From positions 186,001 to 250,000 of the forward strand of contig WFMF01000053.1 in assembly GCA_011033025.1 (NCBI GenBank): a stretch of 64,000 bases of DNA, read 5' to 3'. Positions 13,087-23,895 of this stretch are shown piece after piece. Positions within the stretch are counted from its first letter, which is position 1. Every line of letters starts with the position of its first letter. The stretch comes from Beroe forskalii. Its lineage: Eukaryota > Ctenophora > Nuda > Beroida > Beroidae. The translations under genes and the position numbers were made by a program. Below the pieces are notes generated by a model. It saw nothing but the letters and a program-made list of their open reading frames with translations. It did no database searches and was not told where the DNA came from.

Positions 13087-13422
13087 GTGAATCATGTGAG
13101 TATCCTAGCTATATACGTGTGTCTGTGGAAATGGTACTATCAGCAACTTAGAGCAATCAATATATCACCGCAGACGGGCATCCACTTTGGGGGGAGACAG
13201 TATACAGATTTAAAGGGGGAGACGTTGCAGAGACTTACCATAAGGGCGTTACAAATATTAAATATATCATACTCATTTTACCCTAAGCAGTGGGCACTGC
13301 ACATGATCAGCAGAATATCCAAGAAATATAGATATCCTGATATGGGTCAAGCCTCACTGCACCATATGGTCATGCTCCTACAATCACAGCCCCCATGGGT
13401 AAACTACATAGATAACAACTAG
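13087..13422 (+). CDS. Possible 3'-terminal exon, unidentified protein
   Basis: The frame is open to a TAG at 13420-13422. From about 13160 it reads as ordinary globular protein, with balanced composition and helices such as TLQRLTIRALQILN and a HMISRISKKYRYPD stretch. Possible acceptors are CTATCAG (13135-13141 region) and CACCGCAG (13166-13173 region); either would make this the last exon of a plus-strand gene whose other exons were not found. The ATG at 13093 lies in a poor context and is not favoured as a start. No family was recognised. It could also be a mobile element relic. Confidence 0.35.
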   Translation: MNHVSILAIYVCLWKWYYQQLRAINISPQTGIHFGGRQYTDLKGETLQRLTIRALQILNISYSFYPKQWALHMISRISKKYRYPDMGQASLHHMVMLLQSQPPWVNYIDNN

Positions 13423-13903
13423 TCGTCATCACAGCTCTACACCACACAGAGACTCTACATGGTCCCCCAACGTACATATAAACCACTGACACTCACATAC
13501 TCCCTCGAGACTGTGTCTTATATAGGATCACCTTCAGTCAGTGTCGCGTCTCACTGCAGGATGTCTCGCCTGTTTATATGTATATATTTCTATATATGAA
13601 GAGAGAGAGAGAGAGAGAGAGTCGAGACTAGAGACAATTTGTATATTACTAACTAATTTAACAAACACAGCGCTCCAATATATATATATTTTATATATAT
13701 AGGATTATTGTTATTAACGTAATTTTGTCTAGCCATCTCATAGACAGAGATTAAGTTTCAATTAGTAGGACATCATGTCTTATTGGAGCCATCATGGGAG
13801 CACACTCTCTCTCTCAGGATGTGTATGTTTTACAGATGAAAGCATCGGCGATTGAGCGGGGAGGAGCGTGCTCACTCAGGCTAGACATTGTGGGGATTCA
13901 TCA
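13423..13903. other. Non-coding stretch with simple repeats
   Basis: A (GA)n run lies at about 13599-13621 and a (TA)n-rich run at about 13678-13701. Nothing else was recognised. Confidence 0.5.
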
Positions 13904-13958
13904 GCAGAAGTCGCTCAGGATATGGGAAACATCATCAGGCTAGAGGATATGGGGAAGA
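13904..13958 (+). repeat. 55 bp direct repeat, copy A (echo of cysteine-rich relic)
   Basis: GCAGAAGTCGCTC...ATATGGGAAACATC...GGCTAGAGGATATGGGGAAG matches copy B at 15052-15109 with few differences. The surrounding CTCACTCAGGCTAGACA phrase is also repeated at about 13870, 13968 and 14890. These are decayed duplicates of the same source sequence. Confidence 0.7.
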
Positions 13959-14584
13959 ATTAGCAGTTCTCACTCGGGCTAGACAATGTGGGGAAACAGC
14001 AGCAGGGGTCACTAGCCTACAAAAGGGCCCCCAAAAAACAAATCAATTTACAACTTTTTGATGCTGTCCCCATAAGCCTACGAAAGTGGGAAACGACCGG
14101 TTAATCGAACCAAAATACTGGTTAACCGGGCATTTTCAGCTAACCGAAACCGTAACCGCAAATTTTGAAATCGATCGGTTTAGGGAAATCGGTCAGTTAA
14201 CCGAGCGTTTTTTGCTAATCTTGGCGTAAAATTTTTGAGTCGTGTCTTATAATCAGTCAGTCCAACCAAAAGTTATGAGTATTTCAACAATTCCTTTCCA
14301 GTTTTCACCGTATATTATTCAGGCGAATTTACGAAAACGGCGAATATCATCGACACGAGACACACTATTGTTTGAGTGTAATATATCATATCCTGATATT
14401 AATCGCTTGTCTTATCCTTAGGATGATTTATCACTCATAATTTAGCCTATCCTGTTATGCGACTTGATTTATCGCTTATAACCTCAATCGCTTATAATAT
14501 TACAGGGAGGCCCAAAAAAACATCAATCAAAATATAGATGATAAATTAAATAATAACAATAAGTATTAATAAATAATCCTTAGG

Positions 14585-15085
14585 ATGAGTTGTCTAACCT
14601 GGCTCGCTCTGGCCAGTGCTTTGATTATCGAACCAATAGTGGGTCCCCCCAACTGCTGGGATAATTGTAAGGACCAGAAGAGCAATAATGGCGCCTTCTT
14701 TGTCGGAGGCAAGTGCTCGTGGTGCAGTGAATACGGCGGCTATTGCTGCAGGTATGACTTCCAACATAGTATAAAGTTTTGGGAATTGTTGGGGCTCGAT
14801 TCTCTCTCTCATTATGTTTCATGTCATCGGCGATTCCGGGGGTGTAACTGTGGGTATACCATTGCTCACCACGCAGAGGAAGAGCAGTTCTCACTCAGGC
14901 AAGGGACTGTGGGAAGAAAGCCGGCTAGAAGCGACTGCTCTGGCAACTCCGGTAATGGAGATTTCTGCTGCAGAAGGGGGAGGGATAAGGAAAACGCTGA
15001 TTGCCAGAATGGACGAAAAGGATACTCAGGCAGAATGTGGGGACCACTGCTGCAGAAGTCGCTCGAGATATGGGAAACATCTTAA
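14585..15085 (+). pseudogene. Cysteine-rich secreted-module relic
   Basis: The frame opens MSCLTWLALASALI and then gives a cysteine module at about 14649-14755: NCWDNC, GKCSWC and YGGYCCR. A second partial module at about 14930-15010 has DFCCRRG and a following DCQNGRKG. A third, AECGDHCCR, sits in another frame at about 15030-15060. The CxWC...GYCCR spacing is typical of repeated disulphide-rich extracellular modules in marine invertebrate proteins; this is from memory of the motif, not a database hit. The frame change between modules and the repeats on both sides suggest a decayed multi-module gene. The hydrophobic start may be a chance signal-like segment. Confidence 0.4.
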
Positions 15086-15109
15086 AGCAGGCTAGAGGAT
15101 ATGGGGAAG
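15052..15109 (+). repeat. 55 bp direct repeat, copy B
   Basis: Partner of 13904-13958, sharing GCAGAAGTCGCTC, ATATGGGAAACATC and AGGCTAGAGGATATGGGG. It overlaps the end of the cysteine-rich relic. Confidence 0.7.
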
Positions 15110-15390
15110 TTTTCTTAGTTTTTCGAAAAAAGAAACTCTCAGTTTCGGCAAACGATTAATTCATTAGAATGTAATTGAACAGAACAATAATTTCAAAATT
15201 TATATTTTAGTAATTGAAATCATGGTCTTATTCCTTTATTAGACTGATGGTTCAGTGAGTTTTGACAGTTATTTTCTATGTTACGATAAAAGATAAGTGC
15301 TGCTTCAAAATCAAAGCAGCAATTATAATTTGGTATTCAGTTTTTTGAAATGGAAGGCAGATCTCTCAGTGCGACCATCGAGTTCTCAGT

Positions 15391-15466
15391 GTCCTGGGTC
15401 AGTGGTTTAGTGGTATCGATTTGAGCACAGGATCGGAAGATCCTGAGTTCGAATCCCGGCCAGCAC
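15391..15466 (+). repeat. tRNA-like head of a SINE (or tRNA pseudogene)
   Basis: GTCCTGG and CCAGCAC can pair as an acceptor stem with one mismatch. An A-box-like GTGGTTTAGTGGTATC and a B-box-like GAGTTCGAATCCC are correctly ordered and about 40 bp apart. The anticodon-arm sequence CAGGATCGGAAGATCCTG pairs well but leaves a 6 or 8 base loop, not 7, and the T stem has a mismatch. A functional tRNA is therefore unlikely. An unrelated tail with GGCTGTACACTGTACAGC (a perfect palindrome core) follows to about 15540, as in tRNA-derived SINEs. Confidence 0.5.
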
Positions 15467-15869
15467 CGCTGAGCTAAGGGTTAGAGCTGTCATTGGCTGT
15501 ACACTGTACAGCTGTGGCGTGTACCAGCTGATTGAAACTGTGGTAAAACGAAAAATCCATTAATCTTTATAAGAATTTGCTGTCGATTATGCATACTTAG
15601 TAGGGGTTCACCAGGAGGGTCAGCTTGGTTTCACCAGGGGGTCAGTAGGGGTCAGCTGGGGTTCACCAGGGGGTCATTGGTATACTTTCAAGTTTCATAC
15701 GACCAAGTTTAAGACACCAGCATCAAGTCCAACTGCAATCAAGGACCTAAGACACTAAGAAAAGTGTTCTGAGACAAACTGTGAAGTCCAAGCTGATTCC
15801 TCTGAGCAACTAAGACACTGAGACAAGTGTACTGAGACAACAGATTCCATTTCCACTTTGACACTAGCT

Positions 15870-16575
15870 TACCATCTCCTGGATCAGGGGATGGTACTGG
15901 AGACTGCAATCAAGGAAGCAAGACACTGAGACAAGTCCAAGATGCCTCTCAGGAAACACTAAGACACCAGTATCACATTCAACTGCGACCAAGGAACTGA
16001 GACACAGACAATAGAACTGAGAGAAGCTCTTAAAGTTCGATTGATTCCTGAGACACGTACTGAGACAAGTCCAAGAGTCCTCTCTGGAACCAAGACACTC
16101 AGACAAGTCCAATAGATGCCTCTGAGGAAGCAAAACACTTAGACGATTGAAACCCACGCTGGGGTAGCGCTAAGGTCTTTGAAAGAAATACAAAAGTACC
16201 ATAATAAATATAAAATCCCTATCTAGGGCACTCCACAATGTGAATGGAATCGAATTTGATACGTCACCAGCATCATATTCAACTACAACCAAGGAACTGA
16301 TCACAGACGATTGTACTGAGAGAAGCTCTTAAAGTCCAATTGATTCCTGAGACACGTACTGAGACAGGTCCAAGATTCCTTTCAGGAACCAAGACACTTA
16401 GACACGAAGTACGAACTGAGACAAGTCCAACTGTTCAAGAGTCCTCTCAGGAACCAAGACATTCAGACAAGTCCAAGAGATGCCTCTCAGGAAGTAAAAC
16501 ACTTAGACACCTACTGAGACTGGAGTCAAGTCCAATAGATGCCTCTGAGGAAGTAAAACACTTAGACACCAGTGT
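15870..16575. repeat. Compound tandem repeat (AGACAC / GACAAGTCCAAG units)
   Basis: Two ~170-300 bp blocks (about 15968-16142 and 16271-16575) share the order CCAGTATCA-type, TTCAACTRCRACCAAGGAACTGA, GAGAGAAGCTCTTAAAG, TTGATTCCTGAGACACG and GACAAGTCCAAGA. Inside them, ~45 bp subunits GACAAGTCCAAGAGATGCCTC...AGGAAG...AAACACTTAGACAC repeat. Open frames here on both strands reflect the repeat and are not called. Confidence 0.65.
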
Positions 16576-17090
16576 CCAGTACCATATATTCAAGACGCGG
16601 TGAGACGGACCGAAAACTCGCACTTTCACTACTGTAGTCTGAGAGCCTGTAAGGGGTGACTATATATATATGAGTGATTGAGTGGCTGGACGAATGGGTT
16701 ATGAATTAGGAGTGTGCGTGATGTCGCGACACAGAGAATTATGAGAATCCTGCATTTTATCCAAGTCGCGCGCACCGTGTGCGGACTGTACGTGGACCGT
16801 GCGCGGACCGACGGACCATGCGCAGACGCGATTGTTTGTAAAATCAGTGCGACACGTATGTACAAAAATTGCACTTGTATGGAAATTTCAGGATTATAAT
16901 CTCAGATATAATATCACCTGTGATCGTATGAATAGTGAATATGATTCTGAACTGTGGATGGGATTTCAGTGTGCGGAAGATAGTGTGGGCTGTGCATAAC
17001 GTCATCAATTCTCCACTTTCAACCGCGATGACGAAATATTGAAATCCCCCTGCTCTAATATTATGCCTATTGCCTAGTATATGCCCTATA

Positions 17091-17208
17091 TTTTACTATA
17101 TTTCACTATATTTTAATATATTTTAATATATTTTACTATATTTTACTATATTTTACTATATTTTACTATATTTTACTATATTTTACTATATTTTACTATA
17201 TTTTACTA
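17091..17208 (+). repeat. 10 bp minisatellite (TTTTACTATA)n
   Basis: About twelve head-to-tail TTTTACTATA units with two TTTTAATATA variants and one TTTCACTATA. A few isolated units recur at about 17915-17960. Confidence 0.95.
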
Positions 17209-18082
17209 CTAGCAGGCCCGTTGAGCTCGCTAGATAATACAGAACCAAATACTAAGCTCATAAAAAAGTTTATGAAGGAGCAATACAAATTCGTTGGTTA
17301 CTTTTAGTATTATGCTGGACCGGCAAGTTTTGATAATTATGATTTTCGATTGTATGATGAAGTCAAATCCGAAAATTAAAACCGAGTATCGTACTCATAT
17401 TGAACGTTGAATTAATCATTGATTCAAGGCAAGAGCAGTTTTCCAAATTCGCAATGTACTATGCCCAAATCCGATTCAATTTGATTTTGCTTTTGGCCAA
17501 TCTTGAATTGCTCTAAATTCACATTAATTATTTCGCTTTATATTATCAACTCAGCATTGATTTAAATCGACTGAAGTCTGCCACAGATCTATGAGATGCC
17601 ATCGAAATAACCTCACAATGCCAGCCATACCCGTTCTCTATCTTTAGATCTTTGAATTTCAAATGAAAAACAGTAACGCGTCGTTCTTTTAAACGCTACA
17701 ACGCAGCAATCAACAACGTATCAGAAAGTACGCATAGAACTGAGCTTAATCTGCATTGCAGAATGTCTGTATCCATAGCAAGCCCAGCTTAGCCTTTGCC
17801 CTGATAAGTTCTTGGCGTTTCTTTGAAAGTTCTTGGCAAGCTCAAATTTAATTGTATACGGCGGCACAAACATTATTCACGTGTGAATTCATTTTATATT
17901 AAAGATATTTTACTATATTTCATCATATTATGTTACTATATTTCACTATATTTTGTAACCATACCCACAGCGATATCTGTAATATTACGTGCTATAGGTG
18001 CTGGCAGTGGCTGCAATGAAACGGCTGCAGAAATTGAGAGTAAAATGTGTTCCCGCAGACGCAAAATCTAGGCGACCTTCTA
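17209..18082. other. Non-coding stretch
   Basis: A degraded CRE-family core lies just upstream (about 16996-17035). No gene was recognised in this block. Confidence 0.4.
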
Positions 18083-18125
18083 CGTCATCAAAATACCACT
18101 TTAAGCTATGATAATGACGTCATCA
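18083..18125. repeat. CRE-core short repeat, core copy
   Basis: TACGTCATCAAAATACCACTT is followed by GCTATGATAATGACGTCATC. It is a clean core of the 22080 family without its arms. Confidence 0.7.
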
Positions 18126-18237
18126 CGCGAATGTCTATTGTCATTTCGTGCGAATATAGTTAGGATATCTACCAGACGCGGCGGGCTTGATATACTAGGA
18201 ATTACGCTGGACGACCAAGGTGGATTATTCAGTGACG

Positions 18238-18298
18238 TGACATTGACCAATCAGCACGCGAGTTTACAGTCTGCTCGCACGCTGATTGGTTAATGTCA
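18238..18298. repeat. CCAAT-box palindrome, copy 3 (best copy)
   Basis: TGACATTGACCAATCAGC is mirrored by GCTGATTGGTTAATGTCA, with GCGAGTTTACAG / CTGCTCGC between them. The 61 bp block is nearly a full inverted repeat and carries two convergent CCAAT boxes in a GACCAATCAG context, the type bound by NF-Y. No target-site duplication was found. Confidence 0.8.
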
Positions 18299-18580
18299 GA
18301 TGAACCTCGGGGTAAATTTATTCGCCGTCGAAACTTGAGTTTTTGCTCGGAGAATATCTAGAAGTAACAAATTTAAAAACTTCATACTCAATCGCATACT
18401 GTTTCAGTCGCGCCTGGTTTTCATAAAATTTACCGGCATTATTACAACAGAACTTGCTGATCTGACTAATTCGTCTGTGTTATTATTTACTAATATTACT
18501 ATTGTAACTCTGGTTAGACTTAGACTGGGTGTATTAGCCGTGAGCTTACCCATAACAACCTTATTAATCATGAATTATGA

Positions 18581-18641
18581 TGACATTTACCAATCAGAGT
18601 GCAAGTTTACAGACTTACAGTCAACTGATTGGTCAATGTTA
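18581..18641. repeat. CCAAT-box palindrome, copy 4
   Basis: TGACATTTACCAATCAG is mirrored by CTGATTGGTCAATGTTA. The downstream flank AGATGAACCT is shared with copy 3 (18299-18309), so these two copies and some flank arose by local duplication about 340 bp apart. Confidence 0.75.
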
Positions 18642-18756
18642 GATGAACCTTTGGTTCATAGACAATTAGAAGATGAGTCACTGCAAAACAATAATCCGCT
18701 TTAAAAGCCTTGCGTTACGGTCATGAAACATGTTTAAACGAATAATTTTAATCCGA

Positions 18757-18815
18757 AATTTTGAAAAATAATCGTGAAACGAATTTAGTTCAGAATTTTG
18801 AAAAATAATCGTAGT
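18757..18815. repeat. Direct repeat of about 20 bp
   Basis: ATTTTGAAAAATAATCGT occurs twice, about 38 bp apart. Confidence 0.6.
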
Positions 18816-19009
18816 GATCGCTCTCCCCATTCTTATATATCCCACCTGTGTTACGTACATAATATACCGGCTATACAGTAAAGTGCTAGACGTACTGTAA
18901 AACGGCTAACCAAGTAACTGATCGTAACTTGGCGGCAGTACGCTAGCCGCCAGTCAGGTCTTCATCATGGTTTAGCCGTAGTTCACGTAGTTTTTAAACC
19001 CCGCGCACG

Positions 19010-19092
19010 AGATAAATAGGCGGATGGGATGAAGTCATTATGAAAGGAAAACATATAGTGAATTGATGACATTGATCCGCCAATTTCTAGTT
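19010..19092. repeat. CRE-core MITE, full but diverged copy
   Basis: Arms GAGATAAATAGGCGGAT and TCCGCCAATTTCTAG enclose GAAGTCATTATGA and GTGAATTGATGACAT. GCGCAC precedes the left arm, as GCGCGCG does in other copies. Confidence 0.65.
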
Positions 19093-21002
19093 CACGTCGT
19101 TTAGTACATAATAGCCGAGTCACCATCCGTCTGAGATCAGATCGGTTAGTCGCTGAGTCTGAGATTAAGTGAAATCGGACATTTTACCTCACGACACTAA
19201 ACCACGTGATATTTCGACAACTATAAGAGTTATGGTTAGGGTAGGGGCTAGAGTTAGGGGGTTTCGGTTAGGTTCGAGTCAGAATGGTTAGTCTGAAATT
19301 AAATGGGATTCGAGGTTTGCGATCTGTTCATTTAGTAGCCTATTTTTGATTCGCGCGTGGTGGTTTTTCCGAAATATTTATGAACGAATGGGGATTAAAT
19401 ATCTCTGGGGGATTAAAACTCTGGAGCTGCATAAATTTAAACGAGTCTTCGTGATTCTTTCTAAAAACTGCAGTCTAGTCTGAGCACGCTTCCGAAAGTA
19501 GTTTAGTTTAGCAAATTGGGATTTATAGTACATAATATTATTATTATAATGAACTTCATGGTTTGTAAGTTGCTGGGTATGATTAGAGACGGGTATATGA
19601 TGGGTGTCTCACATTTAAATGGGGTTGTGTCGAACTGCAATATATGTCTGATCTATTTGAAATTTCCGGTATTTAAATTGGTTTTGGAGGGCTTGTCTGA
19701 TATGTCCACTGTGAAGGAATATATGATAGATTAGGCTTAAAACTATCAAAATTGAGTGGCATTGAATTATTAAGTTTTCGATCGTGGAAGAGTTGTTTTC
19801 GGCAAAAACAACGTGACGAAATTGTATCATTCCAAAATTTATGAATCTTGATATTTAGGACACTTTGGATAATTATATTCATGAGACAGAACTTAATACT
19901 CCATAATCATGATAATGCGCGCGCACGAAAAATAGGAACACAAACTTCATTAATTCACCATTTTAAGCCATAATAATGTCGTCATCAATTCGTCATTCCT
20001 ACAAGGTATTTTAACCAGACAAGTTCCACGGTAGTTCCTATTGCTGAGTAAATCAATAAAATATTACAAATGTCATTTGCACCTTAACACACTGATAAGC
20101 TCGGCTACTCAACCAGGCCTACTCAGAGCTAATACGCAACCTTTATTAGATTAATTTGTTTCATGAATTACACCATCGAAAAAACTTTATTAGATTAATT
20201 AATTTTAACTTACACCATGTTACAACATTGCATCTATTCAGACGGGAGAAGAAATTGCAAAAGTACTGACATAATTAGAAAGTTAAATATGAAAACCTGC
20301 TAGAGAATGAAATGAATTTTCTTAAATTTAGGCCATGGTCAGCACGAAAATTATACGAAATCTCAAACAATTTTGATACAAAAAACGAGTCGGTGATAAA
20401 TCATAATTTTGGAAGATAAGGCGATAAACCGGTGCCATAATTGCATGACTGAGTATGTTTGGCGCCAGACAACTGACGTACAAAACGTTGCAAAACGTCT
20501 GACTGGCTCCAAGAAGATGGAAACTGACATGAATTTGGGAATTTACCAAGTATAATAGATCATTAAAGTTTTAAAATCAACATAAATATCCCAAATGCGG
20601 ATAAAATAAACAACAGTTTTTTAAAACATCAATGAAAAAGCAAAGAAAAGTATACAAAATATTGAAAAGGCAACAATCACCAGATTCTTTTTCATAAGCA
20701 TAAGTGGCGGTTATTGAGATGTTCCCAGTAAAATATTTAAAAGAATCAAGATAAATAAGTACACCCAGAAAAACCAAAGATATAAAACCAAAGAAAAGCA
20801 TAAGAGAAATAAGCACCCTGAATACTGATATTAATTCCCAATCAATGTACACAGCAGACAGCGTTTTGTGATATTCCCAGTAAAAAAATCAAAAGAAATA
20901 ATCCCACCCTGATAATGGCTGAGTACCGCTACTAAGTATCACACCACAGATAACAGGACGTTTTATATATATTGGAGGTCCTAAGAAGAAATATAATTAT
21001 TA
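19093..21002. other. Non-coding stretch with one degraded MITE
   Basis: A degraded CRE-family copy lies at 19917-20000 (GCGCGCGCACGAAAAATAGG, then CATTAATTCACCATTTTAAG). No gene was recognised. Minus-strand open frames at 19615-19882 and 20328-20852 are AT-rich and have no domain. Confidence 0.4.
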
Positions 21003-21060
21003 CGCCATGTTACGTCATTAACGCTCCATTATAATCCCTGATAATGACGTCATCACAACC
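21003..21060. repeat. CRE-core short repeat, core copy
   Basis: TTACGTCATTAACGCTCCATT is followed by CCCTGATAATGACGTCATC. A further degraded core lies at 21436-21485. Confidence 0.7.
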
Positions 21061-21743
21061 ACGTATTATCAGGCTTGTCTGTGCTCAATTCCAGACAATG
21101 CTAATGAAATAAATAGACACCAACCAGTATTTTAATGCACAGACCCAGTCTAATTTTAATGTTATATATATTTTAAAAGTCTATATATTTTAACCATGTT
21201 TTCAAATAAAAAATAAGTGTTTGATAAATAATATTTGAACTCAACTACCATTATATTTTAGAAATATGTAAAATAAATTTGGCATTTGTGAATTCCATAC
21301 CTCAATTAACAGTCAGTCTGCAACACAGAACTGTGTTTGACGTAGCGTTTCCAAATAATTTGCACCGGACCAAATAATATAGAACAATAAAATTATCAAT
21401 GTATCTCTTATTATCTGTCGCATCAAAATAATAGACGATATATTCGATGTCATAAATTCACCATTCTCACCCTTGATAATGACTTGGAATCAGCCATGTT
21501 TTTTATCTTTTGTTGTCTGTTAATCCACTGAAGACGACGATACTTAAAGTCTGATATACCCATACTCAAAGTCTGCTTCAGAATCTGATTCAAAGTCTGC
21601 TTATTTAGAATCTGATTCACAGCTTCGTTTAGATATTTAAAGCGTCAACAATTCTCTACTTAAGAATCATAATAATGATGACATTCATTCAGCCCCCTTA
21701 TGTTAGATTTAGAATAGGATACTTACCGGTATAGACCTCGCTC

Positions 21744-21815
21744 GCGAAAACGTCGTCAACTTGCTTCATTTCGCTATGATAATGACGTCATTTTACCTGC
21801 CTATTTCTCGCGCGG
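21744..21815. repeat. CRE-core MITE copy
   Basis: CGCTCGCGAAAACGTCGTCAA on the left and GCTATGATAATGACGTCATT plus ACCTGCCTATTTCTCGCGCG on the right. The right arm is complete and shows that the terminal arm extends to CGCGCGAGAAATAGGC. Confidence 0.75.
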
Positions 21816-21983
21816 GGACATATTTATTAGACCTTGGTTTAGCCCTAGCCCACCCCAGTAGACTGCATACAATATATATTTTATCATTGCCATTGGCATT
21901 TAATTTGTATAACTTATATAATGCTGGTTTTCAGACACAGTATACTAGAAATATATCTTATCGCAGGGATCTCATGTGGACAC

Positions 21984-22030
21984 CTTTTATGTCATCAAAT
22001 CACCATTATAAACCATGATAATGACGTCAT
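21984..22030. repeat. CRE-core short repeat, core copy
   Basis: GTCATCAAATCACCATTATA then ACCATGATAATGACGTCATT. It sits 50 bp before the full copy at 22080. Confidence 0.7.
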
Positions 22031-22079
22031 TTTCATCAGTATAATTCCTTGGCGCGTCACATATTCCATATCAGACCCG

Positions 22080-22154
22080 AGAAATAGGCGGTTAGGATGG
22101 CGTCATTATCATAGCTCAATGTAGGGAGTTGATGTTTTGAACCGCCTATTTCTC
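22080..22154. repeat. CRE-core MITE, full 75 bp type copy
   Basis: Perfect 15 bp terminal inverted repeats, GAGAAATAGGCGGTT (22080-22094) and AACCGCCTATTTCTC (22140-22154), enclose GGCGTCATTATCATAGCTC and GAGTTGATGTTTTG. In better-preserved cores both internal sites are TGACGTCA-like. I count roughly 25 full or partial relatives in this window. Other recognisable cores lie near 22283, 24338, 25038, 26644, 26828, 28766 and 59968. Size, terminal repeats and copy number fit a non-autonomous MITE; no target duplication or parent transposase was identified. Confidence 0.85.
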
Positions 22155-23050
22155 TTACGCTTCATATATTAGCTCGCATGAATGCAGGTCTATTTCATAA
22201 TGGTTATTGTCTACATTTGTGGCTGTGTCGCATTATATGAAACACCCCCTGCTATACCAAGACTGGGGGTAGTATGATTTCACCAACACACTATTGTAAT
22301 CTGTCATCATGACGTCATAAACTCGCTCATCGGTTGCATGGGAGAATCTAGAGTGGCTGACTTTCAAACACGGGTGTCGAATGTTGAATGCTTCACATAG
22401 CATAAGCCTGAGTCTGTTATTTATCTATGACATAGACCCAAGTACTATTTATTATGAATGGTTGATTGAGTATTGAGGCTATGTTTGGCTCGATTCATTG
22501 TATAGACCTATAGACTCGAGAGTTGAGAAGAAAGCATCAGTAATCTTGGGAATTTAGGTTAAATAGGCTATTTACAAATTAAAATGTTTTGAAATTAGGT
22601 CACGAAAATCTGCAAAGGTGAAGGTCGAATGAGGAATCAACATGAATCACTTGTTTGGTTGGTAAATAGGGTTTCAATCCCTGAATATTTCGATTAGAAA
22701 CTTAAATAAAAAGCTCATTTGGTTTATATTATGAATGTTTATTTTCAGAGACAGATAAGATGCAGCGTAGCCTTGGTATAGCCTATTGAGACTCACCGAA
22801 AAGTGCCAAAAAGATAAGAAGATTCAAGCCAAAACAGAAAAGTGAGTCAATTTACAACCTTTCTACGTTGTACTATATATTCCTCAAATATTTAAACGAC
22901 GCCCTAAGAGTTAGAATTAGTTGTATTTTAATATACTGTACGAGACTGCTGTACTTGACTTAGACTGTAGCTTTAGACACGGTTCAAAGCATTCAAACAT
23001 AGCACTATGTGGCTACTATTGTACACTGAGAGAATATAATGCTTTGGGTT
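22155..23050. other. Non-coding stretch
   Basis: Only a degraded CRE-family core at about 22283-22320 was recognised. Confidence 0.4.
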
Positions 23051-23106
23051 TTGACCAATGAGGGCTCAGGATTTTGTTGAGAGTGTGCGGTGATTGGTCA
23101 AGTCAA
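23051..23106. repeat. CCAAT-box palindrome, copy 5
   Basis: TTGACCAATGAG is mirrored by GTGATTGGTCAAG. The centre is less symmetric than in copies 3 and 6. Confidence 0.6.
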
Positions 23107-23565
23107 AGAGTGCTTCGGGTAAACTATAAATCGAGCTACGGCGTCAATTTTAGTTCTTTTCCACAACATTACAACAACCATTGCATTTCACGATATTACC
23201 ATTTCTCCCATGAATGAAATTATCGGATTATGGAGCTGATTTAAGGACACAAGATACAATGATGGCGAATGGCGGTACAAATTAACGCGAGAACATCCTT
23301 TCCCCAACATAGAACTTGACATGATGGCACATGGTATGACATGGTGGCATAGCGCACACACAAAACCAGGCAAAAGTGGCACAAGTTAAGAGTTAGACTA
23401 CGCTAGCAACGTTTGTCTTATCTCCCCCGGCTAGACCAACTCTCAAAAGGCTGTGTGAGATAGTGTGACATCTGGCGAGACACAAAAGATAAATGTATGT
23501 GTGTGTGTGTGTGACTGAGACACATTTCAGTCAGAGGAGTGAGACGCACTTTAGTCTGAGGAGTA

Positions 23566-23630
23566 AGACAGTCATTGACCAATGAGCGCGCAAGTTAACA
23601 GTCAACTTGAGCCCTGATTGGTCAATGTCT
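23566..23630. repeat. CCAAT-box palindrome, copy 6
   Basis: AGACAGTCATTGACCAATGA and CTGATTGGTCAATGTCT are inverted around CAAGTTAACAGTCAACTTG, a near-perfect inner palindrome. The arms sit inside a larger direct repeat of GAGTGAGACACA-type units (about 23510-23650). Confidence 0.75.
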
Positions 23631-23836
23631 CAGGAGTGAGACACACTCCAGTCTCATAAGACTAGGACTATTAGTATTAGTATAAGCATTGAAAATCTAT
23701 TAGGATTATAAGACATTTCCTGATGGCTAACGATTTATCACAAGACGCTAGGATCGAGAGATAGATGAACCGACAATTTCACCAGGGTATTTTCGGCGTT
23801 GTATTAGTTTACCCACAGGACCAGCACTAGACAATA

Positions 23837-23895
23837 GACATTGACCAATCAGCGTGCGAGTTGAACCTTCATTAGCGCCCTGATTGGTCAATGTC
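23837..23895. repeat. CCAAT-box palindrome, copy 7
   Basis: GACATTGACCAATCAGCG is mirrored by CCCTGATTGGTCAATGTC. Very similar to copy 6, 270 bp away. Confidence 0.75.

Noticed and set aside
15391..15466. Functional tRNA gene
   Set aside because: The anticodon loop would be 6 or 8 bases and the T stem has a mismatch; a SINE head or pseudogene fits better.
19225..19300. Interstitial telomere repeat (GGTTAGGG-like words)
   Set aside because: Only one TTAGGG-like word in good form; the others are scattered and out of register, as in ordinary GT-rich sequence.
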